In this document: positions 53,693 through 64,000 of the stretch, one piece after another
How the letters are laid out: each line of letters begins with the position of its first letter
Numbering within the stretch: position 1 is the stretch's first letter
DNA from: Owenia fusiformis
Taxonomy: Eukaryota; Annelida; Polychaeta; Sabellida; Oweniidae
Assembly (NCBI GenBank): GCA_903813345.2
Contig: CAIIXF020000001.1
Span: 6,825,098-6,889,097, forward strand
Length of the DNA stretch: 64,000 nt
Reading direction: 5' to 3'
The notes under the pieces: generated by a model
What the model was told of the DNA's origin: nothing
Seen by the model: only the letters and a program-made list of their open reading frames with translations
Databases searched by the model: none
Made by a program: the position numbers and the translations under genes

Positions 53693-56600
53693 GTTTAGAT
53701 CAGAATTCCTCCTTCGCTGAAATCAATGGTACGAAAGAGATGACATATGGCTCTTTTGAAACATTTGTAATTTGTTGATTTTGGGTATTTAGATCTACAT
53801 GTACTGAAATATGCTTGGAGATTAATAAATTCCATATAATTTCATTTCATCCTAGTGATATATCTTCATAGTTCTGCAAAAGTTGCAATAATGCAGTCCT
53901 GAAATTCCATGTTTAATGTTCTTTCATGTTCAGAAGATTTTATGGTAGATTACTTAAGTAGACTGTTTATAAATATTATAGATCTATTTTCTAAAAAGTA
54001 GGTCACTGGATCTTCTTAATTAGCATACATTGCAGAAAATGATTAATACATGTAGTCAACTGTTACTCAAATTAATACTCAAATGCAGGAACATTTATGT
54101 ACTTTTTGCAAAACGGAAAGATGTAGACAATGTATGAAATCAGGTTTGTGTGCCTGCAATTAAGATTGAAACCTGGGCATAGAAGCCAATAAGATTTCTG
54201 AACACTGTTATGAAACATTTTGATTTACTCCTGATATGAAAGAAAAACATCAAATTTTCATTGAATAAGGATTCCATTTCCAGGGGTTATATGATGTGGA
54301 TTTACATGTACTTCTTGCAAAGGCTGTCTGCTGGTTTATTTACTGTACATATTCATGTACATCTAGCAGGTCAATCAACCTTTAAAAGAGGTAAATGTGG
54401 ATCACAAGTCAAATCAGGGGTAAAACAAAAGGTTCCTTCAGAATAAGTCTACCTAAATTGTGATGAAGATAATAATGTAAAGTTACGCACAAAGCCACTT
54501 TCAGAGAGATGGCTTTGGATATCTTGATATTCCCCACAGGAAGTTGTATTAAGTCCTTTTTGGGCTCGACGGAGCCTTTTGCCCTTTCCCACTCTCAGAA
54601 CAGATGTAATACAGATGTTATACATCTGTCCTGAGAGTGGGGAAGGGCAAAAAGCTCTGTTAGGCCCAAAAAGGACTTGATACAACTTCCTGTGATATTC
54701 CCAGTGCTTACTCACTTCGAGAGCCATGTTATTTAGACCTTTAAAGGTCTTCGACACAAATTACAGTTACACTTACATGTACATGTTAGCCTAAAGAAGG
54801 CCCTTTATCATGTATATTACTCTACCGAGCTGTTTGAAAGCCCGTGGTAGGCCTAAGCCCTAGGGCTAGACTATATCCTATTTAGTCTTCTAGTCAGTCT
54901 GTTGGATACATACTAGCCTAAGCCTTACAATGATGGCTATGTGCAAATATACTAACCTAAGCTCTATGAATTCTGAAAACAAACTTGCATTTGCTGAATT
55001 CTGGACAAAAATATTTGATTTTACACAATCTATAGACGACTGCATGTTTTATAAATCTCCATTGCTCAATTGGATTGTAACCGACGCATGTTTTTGGTGC
55101 TGGGCAGTCTAAATGATCTATTTATTCCTGTGTAAACTTTTCATGTGTTTACTGGAGCGACGGTGTCCCAAAACTTTTGCTTATCAGTAACTCTTGACCT
55201 TGAGCTAAGCCTACATTTACCGAGATTTATTAACGTTTGGTCATTTTATCTATTATCAAATTTTATTTGTTTATTAAACGATGTACAACTAGTCTTTATT
55301 ACACGGTGAATCCAAAAACAATCAAATATTCACTCATGTTTTAACCCGGGCGTTTTAAAAGATCAAAGGATAGATTTGATACACCAACACGGAAGTTGTA
55401 AGACGTATTTATTCCCGGTTATTTATTTGGACATATTTCTCCCTTTTATCAACATGATTTAGCCCTTGGAAATGGATCAGTAATTCAGTGAAAGTTTGGT
55501 ATCTTTCTTGATATATTTTGATATGAATACATAAGTTCATATATCATGGGAAAGTTGCATGAAATATGAACGTTGGCCAGAAGTCAGAAACACCGGAAGT
55601 AAACAAAATGAGAATGGCAAGTCATGTTTCATATACTCTAGTCTATTTGATTGCTATTTTAGATATTCTGTATACGTATATTTTACTTAACATTTGACAC
55701 ACAACGTTTGGTGGTTAGAGTCAAGCCAGCATTTTCGAGTTTCAAACTGGCCTGAACTGTAAAATTTCTAGATTCCCTCAATTCCTGTTCATACAGTTCG
55801 GGACATAAATAAATGACAGGTGGATTTGCTGAAGTGAGAATTTCCCATGTTAAAAATAAGAGAATTTTCAAGAGGCCATACATCAGTGGATGAGATTATA
55901 CAGAATGTGAAATATACAAATTTTAAGGGATATGTATCTAGACAATATTGGAAATTATGGACTTTCAGACGACCATAATTAGGAAATGGTGATCGAAAAT
56001 CCACCTGTCATTTATTTTTGTCCCCAACTGTACATGATAATATCATATTATATGTACATGTATATATTCATGACCATTGCCACACCTTCTATAAACTGTG
56101 AACAAAGTAATATTTCACCAGATATGTATCCGCCACTGCACCTGGTATTTATTCGCAGACACTGGACCTGGTATTACGTGTAATCTGAGACTAACAGAAA
56201 TAGATAATAATATTAATTTATATTATAAATATATATTATAATATTATAGATATTCATGTTAGTCTCAGGTGTAATGTATGATGTCATAATGGCAAGCCCA
56301 AGTAATGGCGGGCCATCATGATAATTCGAAAAATGTGATAAAGCGATCATGATGGACCTGAAATACCTCTGGTACATGTATCTTCCAGTAAAATTGCGAA
56401 GCTGCATCCCCTTTTTTGAATGTCTAACCAGCCTGCTGCATACCAAGGCATATATATCTATACTTGTACATTTTAACCTTATCGTACTGAAGTAGCGGAG
56501 AATGTGCAGCAACTTCAGATAGTGATATAATATATAAAAGTACATTTACATGTTCAAGGGGATTGATTGTTGTTTCTTTAGAGAGGAAATGGAAGACAAC

Positions 56601-56773
56601 AACGTGTTAATGATTCATGTAGTGTGTGGGTAGTGTGAGGGTAAAAGGTCAATGTTTCTCATACAAAAGCTTTGAATGAGGGTCTCACCACAAACATGGC
56701 TGACACTCCTGAAATTACAAGAGGCCACAGCTGCACATAAACTAATTATCTTTATTTGTATATGAATTTGCAG
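53693..56773. other. Intergenic region between the giant gene and the REX1BD-like gene
   Basis: About 3.1 kb separating two divergent genes, likely holding both promoters. No TATA box is clearly placed. An inverted repeat at 54526-54704 (arms sharing GGAAGTTGTAT..AAGTCCTTTTTGGGC) is a fold-back MITE. A related inverted pair (TCCACCTGTCATTTATTT) occurs at about 55808 and 56001. No other gene is supported. Confidence 0.5.
54526..54704. mobile_element. Hairpin MITE
   Basis: Arms of about 80 bp are near-perfect inverted copies (CACAGGAAGTTGTATTAAGT, and CCCTTTCCCACTCTCAG with its complement), separated by a ~20-bp loop. No coding capacity. Confidence 0.8.
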
Positions 56774-58756
56774 ATGGATGCCAAGAATTTGTTAAAGAAA
56801 TTTCATGAACTTCAGGAGGAGAGGGTGGAAGCCTACAGACTATTTGAAGAGTATGTATGATTAGTTCAACAAACTCGAACTCTGTTTCTAATATTGTTAT
56901 GTCTAACCTGCCAACAAGACAGTACAATAATAGGTCCATCACATTAAGATTTACATTTAGATTACACTTCTTGGTTTAAGCACCTTGGTAAAGGTAGATC
57001 CGTAGAAATGTAGATATGTAGCTAGAAATTATAATCATGAATATTAGTCAAATATTTGAGTAAATTGTCCAAAATATTATCACAACTCACCTCTGGTCCT
57101 TAAAGATTACTTCATTTAATACACTTATTATCTATCTTATGGAAGTACTATGTTTTTCTAACAAATTGAAAATTTAATTTGATTACACTTGTTCTTTTAC
57201 AGGGGTTTCCAAGCCTACATAAAATGTGCTCCAAATTATAATTTTCCAATGTACAGACAGTTGGTTCATGAAATCACTCAAGGATTCAAAAAGATATCTG
57301 AGGAGATTGTCAAAATACAGCAAGATTTTGTGGAACTACAGTCAATGCCAAATGTGGCTACATTCATTGAAAAAATACAAGAGGATGAAAAACAAAAACT
57401 AGAGTTGGTGAGTTCACTCAGTAAAATTGGCATGTCAAATCAATCCTTACCTTGCTTGCTTTTATAAAGATGAATAGTTATATGCTAAGAGTGATATGCT
57501 TACAGAAGGAACATTATTGGTAAGATGCTAAGAAATCAATCATTGATCAGTAAGATGCTATAAGATCAATTATTGATCAGTAAGATGCTGTAAGATCAAT
57601 TATTAATCAGTAAGATGCTAAAAAGATCAATCATTGATCAGTAAGATGCAAGAAGATCACTTAATGATCAGTAAGATGCTTAAAGATCACTCTTTGATCA
57701 GTAAGATGCTAAAGGATCAAACACTGATCAGTTAGATTCTAAAAGATCAGTCATTGATCAGTTAGATGCTAAAAGATCAAACACATGAGAAAAATAAATA
57801 CATTTAAATATTCCAGACAGTGAAGCTTCAATTAGCAACACAGAACAGCATAGACCACTCAGATACTCAGTCATACAAAGAGGAATGTGAAGATCTCAAG
57901 CAAAGGTAAATAATAATATATCTGGAATAATACATATTGGTTTTATTTTGACATTCCCAATAATGCTATTTAACCAGGCTTTATTTTCCCAGGTTACCCT
58001 GTATTTCTGTTTCTTAGGAGATGATGAAATGACAATATAGAGCACATGTGCTTCATTAAAGTTTTAAAATATTAAAAAAATTACAAAAACGATCTTTGTT
58101 TGCTTTCATTAAAAATTGTTGTTTGTAAGATAAGTTTACATGTGACAATGACCAATCTATTTGTTTTTTTGTCCATCCATCAATACTCTCCAGCCATGAA
58201 TGATTGCTAGTATACCTGGCATCCATCTGAACTCAATGCTCATATCCATATATGGGTCCATAATGGTAATTTACACCATTGATCCCAGTTTGAAATTTTG
58301 CCTCGTTTTGGGTAAATAATTTTTTTTCAGAATATCACAGTTTTGACAATACACGAGTCTGTATCATTTAAAGTGTTCCAAAATCAGATAATATAATGTT
58401 ACAACTTACAATTGATATTGAGAAGCGTGTGTCAGTGTGTCAGATTTCTCTTGACATTCCATACATTTTGCAAAAAGACGTTTTCTTAAAGTTTGCTATC
58501 CTTCATGTATACCAAATTGTTAGTCCATTTGTGAATAAAAGAATCATAAGTAATTTTTACACTTTTGCTGAGAATAATCTTGAACTTAAAAGCAAAGATC
58601 TACAGTTTATTATACTCATTCACACCTGTTTAGAGGTCTTTAATTTTCCCTGTGATCTTTCTTTGTTTCAGTATGAAGGAAACAATAGAACAAATAAACG
58701 AGCACATAGAAGAACTGAAGTATGAAACTGAAGATCTGTTTTCTCAAGACACATAG
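56774..58756 (+). CDS. REX1BD: REX1 DNA-repair domain protein (REX1BD-like), four exons
   Basis: Exons at 56774-56850, 57203-57407, 57817-57905 and 58672-58756 join in frame to 151 residues. The N terminus reads MDAKNLLKKFHELQEERVEAY and leads through RLFEEGFQAYI to YRQLVHEITQGF. This is the pattern of the REX1 domain (LQEERVxxYxLFxEGxxxY, then YRxLVHExTxxF), named after an algal excision-repair protein; the animal role is poorly defined. Exons 3-4 are helical and acidic (EQINEHIEEL). The first exon's ATG lies just after an AG acceptor (TTTGCAG|ATG), so a non-coding upstream exon is likely. A polyadenylation signal AATAAA lies at about 59018. Length is close to the human protein. Confidence 0.83.
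57521..57785. repeat. ~30-bp tandem repeat in REX1BD-like intron 2
   Basis: About nine units of TAAGATGCTAAAAGATCAAT + CATTGATCAG, with drift in the middle bases. Each unit carries TTGATCAG/AAGATCA, giving a regular GATC spacing. Confidence 0.9.
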
Positions 58757-60287
58757 GAAAATGAAAGAATATTCAGAGACATATAAAATATCTCTGGAAT
58801 ATTTGCCTACAGTATACAGGGACAAAAATAATAGAATTTATTTTTAAATAATATTTTGGTTTTATTACACTCTATGCAATGAAATTGAACTTTTTTCAAT
58901 TGAGATGTGAACAATTTTGAGACAGGCATTGACAACATTCTTGTAATGAGGATATACAAACTGGGAAAGTGCAGAATAAAAGAACAGACAGTGCTTGTGA
59001 TAAAATGAAAATGGAACAATAAAAAATACAGTGTAGTAGACTATACAAAAATACAATTATTTTGTACATCAATTTTTGGCTTATACTGTACATTGAAAAG
59101 ACAAAGCTCCCTTTTAGAAGCGAAGTCCATTGAATGCAAATTGTATGAAGGTTGGCAATCACTAGAGAAAACGCCAGTGCTATAATTTTCAAGAGATGAT
59201 GAAGCATTGTCCTGAAATTCATTTTCATTTATGTCGTCTAGACCCTATACTGGGAATTTTAACTACTGTATGTGAATGTCATATTTTACTTTGTGGACTC
59301 TAAAATTGCAAAAATACTTATATATTGACCTTTAACCTTCATCAAGATGGCATCTGGCTCTTAATATGACATAAAACTAACCCATAGCCTATTTTGGGAC
59401 GCTTGAATTGCAAATGGGTATGAAATAATGTATATTAGGGAGTTTAAGCTTGCATATAAAATCGAAACGCCAACCTATACTCAAATACGTATGACCAATC
59501 GCCCATACAAATTGCTTAAATATTTTCCGTTCACGTTTAGGTTGTGAAAAACATTGCAAGCTTAAACTCCCTTTTGACCTTCATTACAGCGACATCTAAT
59601 GTGACATTGACCAACAATGAAGGGGGACCTTAATAATATGGTTCTTCATGATTTAGCGGACTCGTAATATTTGCACATAGACATTCCATGATAGCATTGC
59701 CCTTGGCGATGAGTTAAACCTGGACTTTGACGGGGGGGGGGGGTGGGGTTAAACTCTTCCCACACTCGCTCGAACTGGTAAAAACGTCCGACAAAATAGG
59801 GTCCAGTTTTGAAAAGGGACATTATTTTGAAAAATCTTGACCGAATTTTTCAAGTTCTTAAGCCAGGGTGGGTGCATAGGGGGAGGGGTCATAATCGTAT
59901 GCAACTGCCACACATTCGAAACACAATATGTTAACAAAGTTAAAACAAACAGATTGTTTGAGATCACGAATCTCAAACGATTTATTTGTTTTAAACACAT
60001 TTAAAACAATTCCATGTTGATGTTAATTGTTCTGGTGTCCTTTCAAAACGTAAAGTATTAGTAATTGTATGACGTGGATTTACGACTCAAATTTATAATA
60101 TGACGTCATGATTTAATTCACAAGTTCTGAGGATACAATACGCGATTTGTTAACGTTTCCTTGGAGACATAAAGCCTTGTTTTCATTTGAATAAAACAAG
60201 ACAACTGTTTGTTTTGACGATCGTGGAAAATCATCTGGAACCTAAAATCACGGACCTGAAGATAAAATCGACATTATCCTTGATATA
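58757..60287. other. Intergenic, with a small MITE at 59438-59571
   Basis: The stretch holds the 3' region of the REX1BD-like gene (AATAAA near 59018). A ~130-bp fold-back has ends AGGGAGTTTAAGCTTGCA and TTGCAAGCTTAAACTCCCT, and a G-homopolymer lies at 59731-59745. The last ~150 bp before 60288 are probably the promoter and 5' UTR of the next gene. Confidence 0.6.
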
Positions 60288-61475
60288 ATGAATACTGAAA
60301 AAGAAAAGGAAGAGCCCAGTTTTAAACGACAGAGGTTAGAGGCGAATTCGGACGACGAAAGCGAATTTGATGCCCCTGTACGGACGACAAAAAACGAATC
60401 TGGAATACATGTACATGAAGGCGTAGAACATGTCCAACTTATTTCAAATGGACTTGAAGATGCTTCTTATGATATTAAAAAAACTGACACAAATTCTGCT
60501 AGTTTTAGAGCAAATCAGTCTATTAAACCATCCAGGAGAGTTCAAGTTGATAGTTCCAAAATCATGCCAAAGCCAATGCCACCGCCTCAAGCTGTATTAC
60601 TAAAGAAAGATACTCCAAAGTTGACTTTGAATAATACACAAACAGTCCATTCTGTATCAAATATTAAAGAATTGTTCCCACAATTTAAAGGTTCAGCGAA
60701 TAGACGAGTGTTTGTTGTAAAACCAATCACCTCGGGTGGTAACAGGAACCCAATCTTGAATAGCAAAGAAGAAACAAAGAATAGAAGTATTGTTTTAAAG
60801 ACCGTGTCTACATCGGTGCCAAACGCATTTTCTGTGAAGACCCCGATAGTATTTACGAACGCACTGACAACGTTACCCAGTGTTGTTGCCCATACTGCGG
60901 GCATTCCTACCGGACCATTCGCATTGATATCAAAAGACCGCTATACATGTGCATTTCCCAATTCTTCAGATTTCCCTACTCACATACCCGACGCGTCTTC
61001 AATACAATGTGGACTTCAAAATACGTTCAACATGACGAGCTTCCTCCCCATAAAAGATGTAGATGATATTAAAGTGATAACTAACACACTACATGTAACT
61101 GAGATGAACAAAAACGAGAGAGATAAACAAAAATGGGTCAATGATAAATCTCGGGAAAACAAGGACATTGCAGAAACTAATATAATTGTAAACGTTTTGT
61201 TAGAACAATGGGAAAGATACCTGTCAATGCCGATGGAAGATATGAAAAAGATAGCATTGCAACAGGCGCGATCACTCAAATACACCGATACTTTCATTGA
61301 GCTCATTGAAGAAACTATGGACGATATCGAAATTTTATCCAAACAATATTGTCTCTATGATATCTCGGTAGATGATATTAATATTCATGTATTCGATACC
61401 TTTGTGGAAGATCGTGGGAATACTATAGCTACTGACGTCAACAAACAAGAAGTTTCCAGTAAAAAATCAATATAA
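60288..61475 (+). CDS. Intronless 395-aa orphan protein
   Basis: A single long frame in an otherwise stop-rich region, ended by TAA. The N terminus is charged with a basic KRQRLE and an acidic SDDESEFD, suggesting a nuclear protein. The middle is disordered and rich in Ser, Thr, Pro, Val and Asn, with PMPPPQAVLLKK. The last ~110 residues look folded and helical (NVLLEQWERYLSMPMEDMKKI, SLKYTDTFIELIEETMDDIEIL, DINIHVFDTFVED). I do not recognise a family. An AATAAA polyadenylation signal lies 76 bases after the stop. The upstream context (ATAATGAAT) is acceptable. It could be a taxon-restricted gene or a retrocopy of an intron-containing gene; no poly(A) remnant was seen. Confidence 0.7.
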   Translation: MNTEKEKEEPSFKRQRLEANSDDESEFDAPVRTTKNESGIHVHEGVEHVQLISNGLEDASYDIKKTDTNSASFRANQSIKPSRRVQVDSSKIMPKPMPPPQAVLLKKDTPKLTLNNTQTVHSVSNIKELFPQFKGSANRRVFVVKPITSGGNRNPILNSKEETKNRSIVLKTVSTSVPNAFSVKTPIVFTNALTTLPSVVAHTAGIPTGPFALISKDRYTCAFPNSSDFPTHIPDASSIQCGLQNTFNMTSFLPIKDVDDIKVITNTLHVTEMNKNERDKQKWVNDKSRENKDIAETNIIVNVLLEQWERYLSMPMEDMKKIALQQARSLKYTDTFIELIEETMDDIEILSKQYCLYDISVDDINIHVFDTFVEDRGNTIATDVNKQEVSSKKSI

Positions 61476-61550
61476 TTTTACTCAGATTCAGTAGTGTGCA
61501 TTAGATCCCAATTGAGTTTTTGATGGGATGTATATTCACAGTATTTAGGT

Positions 61551-61556
61551 AATAAA
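61551..61556 (+). terminator. Polyadenylation signal of the 395-aa gene
   Basis: Canonical AATAAA, 76 bases downstream of the stop codon. Confidence 0.6.
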
Positions 61557-62529
61557 GAATGTCGTGCTCGTTAGAAAACCATTGATTGTTCGTTATGCAA
61601 ATGTTCACTTGGAAAAGGATCCCATGACCACAAACGTTTGGATTAATATAATTGCATTTATGTCTTCGATGAAGTCTCAATTCAAACTGGCTGCATCGTC
61701 AGAATTGACGTAGGGAGAGGCTTCTTTATTTACATGTTTATGTGTGAAAAGTGCTAAAGTGTACTAAGTACACGCAAGTGTAACGAAGTTATGGCAAATA
61801 AGTTATCTTCATTAGAATACTGATTTCTCAGTCGACGCATTTGACGGGTGGTATTCCCCAACCGCGTATCCTTTTAATGGTCGTCATCATGTTGATCATA
61901 GCCGTAGCCAGCGGGGGTTTTGTGGGTTCGAACGAACCCCCGGTCAGGATTTCCAAAAATATCATTTTGCGAAATATGCATATAACCAGAAACATTAAAT
62001 CACTTTGCTATTTGAAAACTACATATATGAGCAGTAAATGAATAGATATAATTTTGTTATGGTGAACACGAGAGCCTCATTTCGCTAAAAACATGTCAAA
62101 GTGAAGTTACACTTCCCTCAAAATGTTTGGCAACCTTAGGCACGGGGTGAGATTTAATTTTGGGAAGACCCCAGAGCATGAGATTTTACATTTAGAAATA
62201 ACAATAATTTCGCACAATTAACTTAAAAGCTGCTTCTTCTCGGACAAAATAACCCATCTTGGGTAATGGCTAAATCAGTCCTTTGTAGGAATTTTGTTTT
62301 AAGCCAATTCTGGTCCAATACGAAGTTATTGAAAAATTCAGACGTCCCATACTCCGATGATGAACATTGCCGAATAAATATCTGGAATAGTCGTAATATT
62401 GATGAAACACATGTTCTTTCAAATGTGTACATCTTTGTTTTGTTTTATTTCAATAAAATTTAAAATATTTCTTGGGACGTCCCTGAGGCTGGCAAGTCCC
62501 CGCGTTAAATAATTCAAAACGCTGTGAAA
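61557..62529. other. Gene-free spacer
   Basis: No credible gene. A short stretch GAACGAACCCCCGGTCAGGA with its context (GCCAGCGGGGGTTTTGTGGG) around 61910-61950 resembles a transposon end. The TTCAAAACGCTGTGAAA just left of the fold-back element recurs at about 63830, on its other side. Confidence 0.45.
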
Positions 62530-63378
62530 CACCCTATGCAGACAGAGCCTGTGGGAAATATTGGGTGCGGCGCAAATGAGCGGAGGGTGCGGAGCTAACG
62601 GTCATTTTTGAATTTAAAATTGGGATATTTCTGAAACTAAGCCGTTTTGGGACTTCAAATATACCAAGATATGTGTATTTGACACCAAATATCAATAAAA
62701 TTGTGAAAATAGTAGTGCAATTCATTTTATAGCGACGCAGTATGCCTTAAACATTTCCCAGACCTATATATTTTGAGACTATCCTTTTAATACTGCGTCC
62801 CCAGCATTCATAAAAAATGGTGTTCAAGATACACTACCCATGCAAATTATTTTTGCATCTTGGAAGCCAGGCAGTATCTGTGTGATTTTATAAAAATTCG
62901 GAAATGTTCTTCAGATATGAGCCCCTCTAAATATTGGGTGCGGAGCTACGTTTATGGAGCTGCTCCGCACCCAATATTTAGAGGGGCTCATATCTGAAGA
63001 ACATTTCCGAATTTTTATAAAATCACACAGATCCTGCCTGGCTTCCAAGATGCAAAAATAATTTGTATAGATAGTGCACCTTGAACACCATTTTTTATGA
63101 ATGCTGGGGACTCAGTATTAAAAGGATAATTTCAAAATATATAGGTCTGGGAAAAGTTTAAGGCACACTGCGTCGCTATAGAATGAATTGCGCTACTATT
63201 TTCACAATTGTATTGATATTTGGTGTCAAATACACATATCTTGGTATATTTGAAGTCCCAAAACGGCTTAGTTTCAGAAATATCCCAAATTTAAATTCAA
63301 AAATAACCGTTAGCTCCGCACCCTCCGCTCATTTGCTCCGCACCCAATATTTCCCACAGGCTCTGTCTGCATAGGGTG
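62530..63378. mobile_element. Fold-back element, copy 2 (5-bp target duplication)
   Basis: Same family as 32565-33306: ends CACCCTATGC and GCATAGGGTG, flanked by TGAAA at 62525-62529 and 63379-63383. It is 849 bp long. The centre keeps an extra ~100 bp that copy 1 has lost, so nearly the whole element is one long hairpin (inner arms AGATATGAGCCCCTCTAAAT and complement). The inner sequence also repeats TTGGGTGCGG of the termini. Confidence 0.92.
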
Positions 63379-64000
63379 TGAAATGAATTATTTAAAAGCG
63401 TATATCGTATATTGTTCAATTTATTCATTCTTTCATTTGTTCATTTTATTTATTTACCCATCACTTTTCCAAAGAAAAATCAATCATTGCAAAAAATGAT
63501 TTTTTTCCAGATACACTCCACTCATCTAAGAGATTCTATAGAATTCAATTTTTTATCGTTCCAGTTTACTTGCTCTCCATTTTCATGTTAAAGAGAGAAT
63601 CAGAGCAGTCTAAACAAAAAATTGTTTCAATTTTAGAATATTTCTGGCTCATGTCGTTCCTTTTCATGTCTATTTTCTAAAAATCACAAAAGTGCATACT
63701 TTATTCCAGGAAAACTAAAGATTTTTACAAAAATGTACTATTTTTCTATAAAAACGGTTATCATTCTTATTATTTGGGAGAATTTAAACATTTTTGCACT
63801 TTGAATCAATAATAACTTCACCAATTTATTCAAAACGCTGTGAAATGAATTATTTGTGAATCTTTTGGGAGATATTGTATTTGATATTGTAAGGAATGGA
63901 TTGGTAATTATACATGTTGCTTGTAATTTTGTTACCCCAGATTTAAGCAATACAACTATCCTGAATAGTTTAAAAAGCCTTCGTGTAAACGTTGTGAAAA
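63379..64000. other. Window end, no gene seen
   Basis: AT-rich DNA with no recognisable exon. TTCAAAACGCTGTGAAATGAATTATTT near 63830-63856 repeats the sequence that flanks the fold-back element at about 62513-62529 and 63379-63393, pointing to an older local repeat. Confidence 0.4.

Noticed and set aside
56696-56740. Upstream ATG (MADTPEITRG...) as start of the REX1BD-like gene
   Set aside because: It hits a stop after 14 codons and has no donor to join it to the next exon. The ATG at 56774 starts exactly where the REX1 family does.

Overview
The window looks like AT-rich nuclear DNA of a marine invertebrate, most plausibly a lophotrochozoan such as a mollusc. This rests on many-exon genes with GT-AG introns, a large Roco-family GTPase gene, an intronless UDP-glycosyltransferase (UGT) tandem duplication, L1-like and CR1/RTE-like LINE fragments, and many hAT, TA-flanked and fold-back elements. 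The organism cannot be named from the sequence. No bacterial operons, tRNA, rRNA or CRISPR arrays were seen.

Layout. (1) 1-16 kb: a tandem segmental duplication. An intact single-exon UGT (1551-3149, +) is followed by a second copy (9545-11784, +) split by a 633-bp hAT element with 8-bp target duplications, and by a 126-bp remnant of a third copy near 15.8 kb. The spaces are filled by LINE, hAT and terminal-inverted-repeat (TIR) elements. (2) 17-20 kb: a TA-flanked element carrying a ~145-bp satellite, then a fold-back element. (3) 20.4-53.7 kb, minus strand: one giant gene assembled here from 45 exons. Canonical splice sites and compatible phases hold at 43 of 44 junctions, giving about 2,890 codons, and the 3' end is not found. 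Order: Rac-like GTPase, cysteine-type leucine-rich repeats (LRR), a Roc-like domain without a P-loop, COR, a Cys-rich module, a long acidic/linker region, LRR with an EF-hand insert, then a second Roc domain with intact G1, G3 and G4. (4) 56.8-58.8 kb, plus strand: a four-exon REX1BD-like gene. (5) 60.3-61.5 kb, plus strand: an intronless 395-aa orphan gene. (6) 62.5-63.4 kb: a second copy of the fold-back element found in an intron near 33 kb.

The main discovery is in the giant gene. Its first residues, after the initiator Met, copy the histone H3 tail (ARTKQTAR, then S, GK, P and K aligning to H3 10-18) and run straight into a Rac GTPase. About 1,450 residues later, exon 25 carries the next part of the H3 tail, [12 protein letters not shown] against H3 15-26 APRKQLATKAAR, with the lysines replaced, just after a long acidic tract. 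A weaker third H3-like patch ([16 protein letters not shown]) lies in exon 35. Two independent matches to adjacent parts of the same tail in one gene are hard to explain by chance. They suggest a signalling GTPase scaffold that mimics the H3 tail, a combination I do not know from described proteins.

Introns of this gene hold a three-level minisatellite (24 bp, 102 bp, 1,353 bp), LINE fragments, and a fold-back element whose 5-bp target duplication duplicated the splice donor of exon 30.
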